From Strigamia acuminata (lineage: Eukaryota > Arthropoda > Chilopoda > Geophilomorpha > Linotaeniidae), in assembly GCA_949358305.1 (NCBI GenBank), contig OX442324.1:1725501-1789500 (forward strand): a stretch of 64,000 nucleotides of DNA, in the 5' to 3' direction. Position numbers and translations under genes: made by a program. Positions 54,501 through 64,000 of this stretch are shown in pieces; positions within the stretch are counted from its first letter, which is position 1; each line of letters begins with the position of its first letter. The notes beneath the pieces were generated by a model. The model saw only the letters and a list, made by a program, of their open reading frames with translations, did not search any database and was not told where the DNA came from.

Positions 54501-57500
54501 CAAAACCGCACAAAAGCGTCGGCCATCATTATTCATACGTGAATAAGTGATAAGTGATGAGTTTGTACATGGTGTCGAGGCTATTTGCCGCCGACCTAAA
54601 AGTAGAACAAATCAACTCGATGACAAGGTTGATTTATTCTTTACAAAGTAAAGTAATAAACAAAGCGACGCCAGCATTAACAATAGATAATGCGCTTGGG
54701 GAAAATAAGCGATAAACAACTAAAGCAGACGACAATTCGAAATCCACTGCAAAACATGAACCAACTGCGATAATGCACTCGTATTGCTACGACCCGAAGC
54801 AGTTGGCTCTCGATTCCGCGACAATAAGAAACGCGATACGAATTGCGCCTTTATCGCACATATCCAGAAAAGGTGCGACGTTAAACACACTGCGCTGAAA
54901 TGAAAAGCTGCTTTTTCCCAACATAACCCCCTCTAAACAACTATTCATTTCAATTGAAAATGTGGTCACATAATGAGTCGAGACGTGGGCGAGAAACCCA
55001 CTTGGTCAAAATGTCAACTATGTTCAGTTTGGGACTTTCCCCTGTCAAAGGTGGGAATCCCCCTATCTAGGGCTCTGCCCCAGTTGTCATTGTTGACACT
55101 AGTCATGGTATTTAGATCTAAGCTGCAAAAGCTCGCAAATGGTAGAGGGGCCTGTGCTCGCGGTTTCGCCTTGAAATCAAACAGGCTCACGTCATACTCG
55201 ACTGCCTCTTCTTCACACCATCTGACCACGTCAATACGGCTCCTAATTCTGACACCACTCGGAGTGATGTAATGGATGAAAACCGTTCCGGCTTGTGCGC
55301 CGGACTTTCTCGTATACTCGAATCTTTTCCACTTCGTTATGTCAATTTGCTGTAATTGAACACCCCCAACTGCCCCAGTATGTCTGCCCTTCACATTAGG
55401 AGACTGAGCGACTGCCTCTTCATATTTGTCGTCATCATCGCTGCCCTCACTGGGAGTAGTCTCCCCTGGTGCTTGGGTAACATCCTCTGGTAATGTGGGT
55501 AAAATGGGGACCAATTGGGGTACTGGAGCAGGTTGAGACGTAGAGGGCTCAACTCCTGGCTCCACCGCTGTTTCCGCAGGAATAATCTGCGCCGTTGTTG
55601 GTTTGACAGGGGGCTGTGTCGGTAAAGGAGGAGGGGGACTTTGAGAAATTTCCTCTTCTTCTGATTCAGCTTCACTGACAAGATGAATATAATCATCGGA
55701 CCCAAACCCCTTTTTGGTTTTTGACTTCACCAAACTCTTCGACTTAGTCGGTTCCCCTTCATACCAGTATTGACTCTCATCAATTTTTACATGCTTAGAT
55801 GCAATAATTTTTCTCTTGTGTGGGTCCCAAATTCTGTATCCAGAAGTGGTTATTGCGTAGCCAACTAAAGCTCCCACCCAAGCTCGACTGTCTAATTTAC
55901 TTTTCCAGTTCTGCGCCGGAATGTGTACGTACACTTTCGACCCGATGCAACGCAAATGTCGCACTGACATACGGCGTCCGAAAAACACATTATAGGGGGT
56001 CCGCCCCTGTAAACTAGAGTGAGGGTACCTATTTTTCAAATACACGATGGTATTTGCCAACTCAGCCCATAAGAAGTGTGGAAAACCATTTTCAATTTCC
56101 ATTGCCCGCACCCCCTCTACGATAGTGCGATTCGAGCGTTCCGCAACCGAATTCATCTCTGGGCTATAGGCGTTGGTCCGTTCGCATTTAATCCCGCAAG
56201 ATTTTGCATAATTATCCCATTCTTTGGACATAAACTCACCCCCCCTATCTGTGCGGATCGTTTTAACTTTTCGAGAAGTCGCTCGTTCGACTTCTGCCTG
56301 CCATACTTTAAAATGGGCGAAAGCTTCACTTTTATGCTTTAGAAAACTGATCCACATATATCTAGAGTGGTCGTCCACAATAATGAGATAATACTCAGCC
56401 CCACCCAGTGATTTGCATGAAGCTGGGCCCCAAAGATCCATATGAATTAAGTCTAAAATTCCCTTGGATTTGATCTCGTTTATTGGAGAAAAGGTGGCCC
56501 GAACCCGTTTGGCTTTGTTGCACGCATCACAGGGGAAACTCTCATTGTTACTAAGCTTAACGCCAAAAATCTCCGTGGAATTCTGCATTTGAACGATGCC
56601 CTTTGCGTTTAGGTGGCCCATCCTCCCGTGCCAGTAATCCATCGGTAAAGGCTTGTCATTATCCAATTTCTTCCCGTTATCGTTATTAGCCGTTAAAGCT
56701 GTTTTAACTGGGTCAACTAACGTGGATTTAAACTGATTCACCCCGTTCTGATTAACCCCCTGTACCACATTGCTAAACGTGCGCGCATTATTCGCATTGC
56801 TCGCATTATTCACTGCGTCATTCGTCGCAACAATCGTTATCCCATTCGATTGCACATTAGAAGTGGTTAATTCACTCTTAACTTTAGGTATGGTTAATAC
56901 AGTTTGTTTTACACAATTAGTTATGCCAACTGCCTCCTTCTGCGCAGGGATGGCAGTTGCATTTACAGAGGTGACCGATACATGTCCATTAACTTTGTAT
57001 AAGCGGTTGCTGAGTCGTACAACAGTCAATGATGGGTCATTGATCTTCTTCCGAAATAAAGTCATTTTGCCATCTGCAACGTATGTCCGTAAGCCCGCCT
57101 CATCAGTGCGCCCGAGAGAGATTAGATTTTTCCTAAAATTAGGAGCGTAATACACATTATTCAGTGTAACAACTCTACTCCTGTTCCCATATGTGGAAAT
57201 TAACTCCACGGATCCAATCCCTTCGATTTTAGAAGTCCCTTCTCCCAGCTGCACTGTGTAATTGAGAGGCTTGAAATTTGCCAACCACTCTTTGCAAAAA
57301 GCAAAATGGTCAGTGGCACCGGTATCTATATACGAAGCGGTGTCCACTGGTCCATTTGACAAAAATGACGATACTGGAGGCAACGGCTCCTCCACTTCCA
57401 TGTAGAGTGAGTCCGGATCGTCAATAAAATTGTCCACTAAATTGGCTTTACGCCCACCACGTCCTCCTTTTCCACGATTTTTCCCCCGTGGTTGCCCTTG

Positions 57501-60500
57501 TTTGAATTGGGACGTTGGTCCAGAATTGGACGATTGTGGATTCTGTCCAGTTTTGGGTTGCGAGGGACATTCTCTCGAGGAGTGACCTGTTCCTCCGCAA
57601 TTATAACATATCACGTTAGGTGATTTGGCAATTTTCCATTGCATTGCCGCATAATGTGCCAATGGTTGCTGCACACATGAAGCCCCCATTCCACGGTCCT
57701 CATCTGGCTCATCTCCACTCGACAAGTCCGTGTCCGACGATGTGTCCATCGGTTCGGCCGGTGGGGGATGCAACTTGTCGTATTCGTTCAGGAACTCCTG
57801 CCTAATTCTCTCTTGAGTAATGTCCTCCTGGAGCCACTCGTCAATTCTCGATTTGCAACCCTCATATTCAGGCCCCACGCCATCCATATACTGGAAAATA
57901 ATGAAAATTGGAGTCAACTCCAAGCCCGCATTATTGGCTTCAATCGCCTTCTGGTCCTTAAACCTTAAACTTATTAACAAATAATTCCGAACCCCGAATG
58001 CAATAAACAAGTTGGCACGTTGTTTTCCGTTGTTGGCGGGACTAAATCGTCGCCAATTCTCCAACGGCGATCCACCGAAGACGTACGGTGCTCCAACGTA
58101 GCAAACGGGCGTGCGCGTATGCACTAACCCGCCTAGAATACGAATATACGTGTATTCTGGTTCCACCAACTTCCTGGTCTTCACTATTGCACTCGTACGT
58201 GCAAATAGTGGCTCCTGATCCACGAAATAAACGTTGGCGGTGCGTGCTCGCTTCGTACAATGCCACGCACACGTAACTCGCCTCGAAAATGTCCGTCTCG
58301 CCGAATTCCGCCAAAATACCGCTTCGAAATAATTCCCCGACACTCCAAACGTTTCCCACGATGCTATTTAGTAGCCACGTTGTGATTTCCTACGCTGGAA
58401 AATCCCACGACGTGAAGAAACAGCCCAAAACTCGGCTTACACTCGCCTCGCACTGGGGGCCGCCATCTTGGAAATGGTCGGCAGTGAAGCTCGTCGGGTG
58501 GCCATTTTGCACTTAAAATGAGCCGAAAATAATAATTAATATGCGAAATAAAATGCTTACAGTTCCTAATTGTCCTTTCCAACTTCCAAACTATCGTTGG
58601 AACTATCGCTCCACTCGACAAGTCCGTGTCCGACGATGTGTCCATCGGTTCGGCCGGTGGGGGATGCAACTTGTCGTATTCGTTCAGGAACTCCTGCCTA
58701 ATTCTCTCTTGAGTAATGTCCTCCTGGAGCCACTCGTCAATTCTCGATTTGCAACCCTCATATTCAGGCCCCACGCCATCCATATACTGGAAAATAATGA
58801 AAATTGGAGTCAACTCCAAGCCCGCATTATTGGCTTCAATCGCCTTCTGGTCCTTAAACCTTAAACTTATTAACAAATAATTCCGAACCCCGAATGCAAT
58901 AAACAAGTTGGCACGTTGTTTTCCGTTGTTGGCGGGACTAAATCGTCGCCAATTCTCCAACGGCGATCCACCGAAGACGTACGGTGCTCCAACGTAGCAA
59001 ACGGGCGTGCGCGTATGCACTAACCCGCCTAGAATACGAATATACGTGTATTCTGGTTCCACCAACTTCCTGGTCTTCACTATTGCACTCGTACGTGCAA
59101 ATAGTGGCTCCTGATCCACGAAATAAACGTTGGCGGTGCGTGCTCGCTTCGTACAATGCCACGCACACGTAACTCGCCTCGAAAATGTCCGTCTCGCCGA
59201 ATTCCGCCAAAATACCGCTTCGAAATAATTCCCCGACACTCCAAACGTTTCCCACGATGCTATTTAGTAGCCACGTTGTGATTTCCTACGCTGGAAAATC
59301 CCACGACGTGAAGAAACAGCCCAAAACTCGGCTTACACTCGCCTCGCACTGGGGGCCGCCATCTTGGAAATGGTCGGCAGTGAAGCTCGTCGGGTGGCCA
59401 TTTTGCACTTAAAATGAGCCGAAAATAATAATTAATATGCGAAATAAAATGCTTACAGTTCCTAATTGTCCTTTCCAACTTCCAAACTATCGTTGGAACA
59501 CAGAATCAACGATGAGAACGGGATATCTACGTCCGCTCGTCGCGTCGAAGCGCGGATACGGTTCCGGCCAAGTCGATGCGTACGTCGTCGATTCGTTTAC
59601 GGAATCCGCCAAAAATCTTCACCATTTGGCCGCGAACCATCCTCTGCTACCATTGTTGATCGATGGTGAAGATGACATCGCACAGAAAAAGCAGGAGACG
59701 AGACAAAACTTACTTTGTGCACAAAACCGCACAAAAGCGTCGGCCATCTTTATTCATACGTGAATAAGTGATAAGTGATGAGTATGTACATGGTGTCGAG
59801 GCTATTTGCCGCCGACCTAAAAGTAGAACAAATCAACTCGATGACAAGGTTGATTTATTCTTTACAAAGTAAAGTAATAAACAAAAGGACGCCAGCATTA
59901 ACATGTAGCAGAGGAGTGCGCAATTATCGGTGAATAACCGACTGGAAGCGAACATAAATGGCGTCGCAAATGTGCGACGGTTAATTCCGATAACGGAAAT
60001 TGACGGGCGTGCTTCTCCGCACAGCTCCGTGTGTGTGGCGTTGTTTGGCACTTATATCCCGTGCCAAACACAAAACAAACGATATACAGGGTGAACAAAA
60101 AGTCTGTATCTTTACTTAATATTTCTGAAATTGCTGACAATTCATCTAATCTGATGATGGCAAAGTACTAAAGTTGGGTGGGGCAATCTTTTGGTGACCC
60201 GAAATTTGACCTTGGGATGTTCCTTCAAGGTCATTGGAAAATTATCTCAAAAACCGTTAGAGATAGACAGAAATTTCCAATTGTAAACTTGTAGACCATC
60301 ATTTGTTTAGTCTAAAAATAACTAATCCTCAAATCTTTTGTACTAAATTTTTTTAAGAAAATCGCAGTTTTCTAAAGTAGACACAAGTCAAAGAAAAAAT
60401 GCCACAATTTGAAAAAGTGTCAAAAACGTGCTGATTAGACGTAAAAAGACCCAAAAAATCGATTCCCCTAGTTGGAATTTGCATATCTGGCACCATTGCA

Positions 60501-63500
60501 GAGATATTGGCAGAAAACTAAATTTTTGAAAAGAAATTTTAAGAAATTTTAAGAAAAATAGCAATTTTCTAAAGTAGACACAAGTTTTTCATAAAAAGAG
60601 ATACAGCACACACAACACAAAAAAGGGATTGGGATTGGGATCGGATATTGGAATTGGAATAGGTAATCTGACTTGTGATTAGGATGTTGGCAGTTAGGAG
60701 TGGTTAGTCTAGTAGTTGTTCAAAGTTATGACCACTAGCACCGAGACACATCTCTGCACGTGCCTGGATGGACCTGTACATGGTTTCAATCGTGTGTCGT
60801 GTAATTCCATTACATGCTCTTCTAATTTTTTCTTTAAGGTCGTTGATGGAAGTTGGCACTGTTTCATACACTTTCTCCTTCACATAACCCCAGAGGAAGA
60901 AGTCAAGCGGTGTCAAATCGGGAGATCTTGGTGGCCATGACACTGGTCCTGCTCTACTAATCCGCTGATCTCCAAATACAGCATGTAACTTTTGTCGTGC
61001 TAGATGTGAGAAGTGGGCTGGAGCCCCATCCTGTTGATACCACATCTCAATTCTTCTGGCCAATGGCAAATTGTCAACAAACTCTTCAACGGTATTTGTT
61101 AGGATTAGTTCGGTGTATCGTTGTCCATTCAGGTTACCATCGTAGAATACAGGACCAATTATTTGCCCATTGTAAATTCCACACCAGACATTAAAGCGCC
61201 AATTCACTTGGTGGGCTACTTCACGTATCCATCGGGGATTTTCTGTGGCCCAATAATGGAGATTGTGACGGTTTACTATTCCATTGCGAGCAAATTGGGC
61301 CTCATCCGACCACATTACATTCTTGAGAAAGTTTTCATTGTCAGCTATCTTGGTTAACAACCAATTACAATAGTCAACTCGACCATTGAAATCTCTGTCA
61401 AGCAGTTCTTGATGACAGTGAACATGGAATGGATGGAAGTGATTGGTGTGTAGCACATTTAGAACAGAGGATTGGGAACAACTGACATCAGCTGCAATGG
61501 CTCTGCTACTAAGATGAGGATTTGCTGCCACTGTTGCCAGAATTGTTGTTACTGAATCCTCATTTGACACAGTCCTCGGTCGACCTTGGCGAGGACGTGG
61601 CATGATACTTCCTGTTTCACGGAACCTCAGAATAATGCTTCTCAATGTGAATGGAGAGGGATGTCGCCGATTTGGGAACCTCTCTCTGTACAGTCTAGCT
61701 GCAGCTGCATAATTTTCCTGAGTGGCACCATAGCAGAATACCATATCAACCAACTCTTGTGCCGGGTATTCTGCCATCTTGGGAGTTGAAAAATTCCTAG
61801 TTTGTATGGGACTTGAACCCTGGATCCTATGTACTGAAAGCAAGTAACTTATTAGGTCAGCTAAACTGACAATCGATATCTTTTCCAGTTATGGATAATG
61901 TATTCTTCGGAAAAAATGTCTTCAGACTAATTAACAAGTGTGCTGTATCTTTTTTTATGAAAAACTTGTGTCTACTTTAGAAAATTGCCATTTTTCTTAA
62001 AATTTCTTAAAATTTCTTTTCAAAAATTCAGTTTTCTGCCAATATCTCTGCAATCGATTTTTTGGGTCTTTTTACGTCTAATCAGCACGTTTTTGACACT
62101 TTTTCAAATTGTGGCATTTTTTCTTTGACTTGTGTCTACTTTAGAAAACTGCGATTTTCTTAAAAAAATTTAGTACAAAAGATTTGAGGATTAGTTATTT
62201 TTAGACTAAACAAATGATGGTCTACAAGTTTACAATTGGAAATTTCTGTCTATTTCTAACGGTTTTCGAGATAATTTTCCAATGACCTTGAAGGAACATC
62301 CCAAGGTCAAATTTCGGGTCACCAAAAGATTGCCCCACCCAACTTTAGTACTTTGCCATCATCAGATTAGATGAATTGTCAGCAACTTCAGAAATATTAA
62401 GTAAAGATACAGACTTTTTGTTCACCCTGTATAATGCAGGAAAAGTGTCCAGAGTGGTTTTGAAGCGTTTAGAGGTCAGCAGTGAATTTTCTCCTCCAAA
62501 TCCAAGATGGCGGCGCCCATAGTAGACGTAAACAAGTTGTCTTTTCGCCTGGTTTTCACGTTCTTCGAGCCGACAGTCGGATGCCAAGCAGTGCAGGATC
62601 ATTGACGGGTTCGAAAATAACAATAGACATATTATTTAAACAAGTTTTTCCTTTTTTTTGGAATTTTTGTCCACGTATCGCAAGGTGCGATACGTATCGT
62701 CAACGCGACAATATTTTCGGCTGGGAAACGTATGTGGTACGGCGACGACACGTTCAATCATCCACACGCGAAGTGTGAACGCAAATCGTCAAGGAACAAC
62801 GTGGAAAAAGACGGACAATTTTGTGAACAAATTGCGGATTTGAGACGACACGAGATTCGAGGAGAAAAGAATAATTGTGGACTTCAACTGCACGTGAAGT
62901 GTAATACGACGAGAAATACAATTGGAAACATCTCGAAGTCATCATATTTATGAACAATTAGTGTTGTTTTCGAATACTTTTTGAATACATTTATTAGCTT
63001 AGTACTGTGTTAGGATTTGATACTAACTTATCTATAAGAGCGAACTAACATCACAACTTTGCACTTTGTTGTGATTAACCAGTACGGAAAGTTTTTTTTG
63101 GGGCGGTTTGTGTACACAGTGCCATTTAATACGAAAGTGCTACTAAATTGTCATGGATACGGACAAATTAGAACAGAAAGTGACATTACTAAACAGAACC
63201 AATTATGACACATGGAAACAGCAAGTTAAGGTTTTATTGATGCATCATGGTTGCTGGGCCTTCACCGACGGTTCAGAAGAGGCATTGGCGCCTGGAGCAT
63301 CATGGCGGGACCGTTCCGACTATAAGCTGAGAAAAGGCAGAGCTTTTAGTCTCATCTACTACTCCATCGAGGATGCTAAATTAGCGTGGAACACACTAAA
63401 GCTGAACTTTGAACCGGTTTCTCGTGCACGGATTATACGTTTGCTGGACGAATTTTTCAATTTAAAATACGACCCGGAAACGGAAACAATTGGGGTATTC

Positions 63501-64000
63501 GCAGCGAAAATACGGAATGCAGCGAGAAAATTAGCAGATGTTAAGCATCAACTGGACAATCTTTATCAAGCCTTTCAATTGATTCGATATTTGCCGCAGG
63601 AATATCAATCCATCGTACAAGCAATCTACAGATGGGAGGATGCGAATTTCACTTTAGAAAAAGTTGAGGCTGAACTGGTTGCGGAAGAAGGACGTCTCGC
63701 TCAACAAAGGAAGGATTCGGGCCAGGGGCCAATCATTGACGCCTTCAGTACAGGACCGGGCTCTGCCAACGCGAAAACTAGTGATAATTCAAAGGCTCAA
63801 CAACAAGGAAATTTTAGCCAGAACAATCGTGGATTTCAAAGGGCACAAAAGGGCGGCAAATCAAACTATCGAGGCGGCAGGAACACGAGAGGAAATTTCA
63901 GAGGAAATGCGACCGGGTCAACGGGACGGGGGCCGTGTTTCCGGTGCAACCAACGTGGACATTGAGCTAAAGATTGTACAGCACAGTTGCAATTGGTATC

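Overview
The window is eukaryotic repeat-rich DNA, most likely from an arthropod. I see no operons, Shine-Dalgarno-led genes, rRNA, functional tRNA or CRISPR. Nearly every long reading frame belongs to a retrotransposon or DNA transposon, and genes elsewhere are split by GT-AG introns. The only likely host gene is a pair of exons at 40453-40907 encoding a cysteine-rich protein of a kind I associate with secreted proteins of arthropods. A chelicerate or crustacean host is possible, but the sequence does not settle it.

Layout. 1-1489: 5' part of a Copia element (D, minus strand), inserted into a Gypsy element (J, minus strand, 1490-about 5040) whose gag and pol are in one frame split by a single UGA. 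5056-19444: a 4.23-kb tandem duplication. Both copies hold a Gypsy RT remnant (K), a piece of a Gypsy gag (C), and the 5' half of a Copia element (B, plus strand). Copy 2 alone carries an intact Copia element (A, 12610-18525, minus strand, identical LTRs, AACAA target duplication), so copy 1 keeps the empty site. B ends at 23773 and is itself flanked by GGAAA inside the gag of C, giving the order C, then B, then A. 24868-27097: rest of C with a CACTGG-ended DNA element inside it and an LTR with a dense promoter.

27210-33625: a PIF/Harbinger transposon with two convergent spliced genes (Myb-like accessory protein and DDE transposase), broken by several later insertions; one is a 1.9-kb LTR element whose only gene is a very acidic unknown protein. 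33626-39216: pogo-like, Copia, Tc1-like and Gypsy remnants plus several MITEs. 40058-42670: MITEs, the host exons and another Copia remnant. 42798-44721: a TA-flanked transposon derivative carrying a 1.1-kb fold-back element. 44755-54395: LTR-like fragments in inverted orientation, mariner-type MITEs with a nested piggyBac-like element, long non-coding repeats, a Tc1 pseudogene, a 146-bp near-perfect palindrome and the third copy of a TAGCGACG MITE. 54433-59903: Copia element F, minus strand, with an open gag-protease-integrase frame but no reverse transcriptase and an internal 0.9-kb tandem duplication. 60087-62429: an apparently intact DD41D mariner-like transposon with terminal repeats of about 0.5 kb. 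62430-64000: start of a third member (E) of the A/D Copia family.

There is no pathway here beyond transposition. The genes work as self-contained mobile modules. The most informative signals are the nesting order, the paired empty and occupied sites, the candidate RNA structures in retrotransposon leaders, and the unusual derivatives (UGA-split gag-pol, RT-less Copia, acidic-ORF LTR element, fold-back with tRNA-Ser-like arms).
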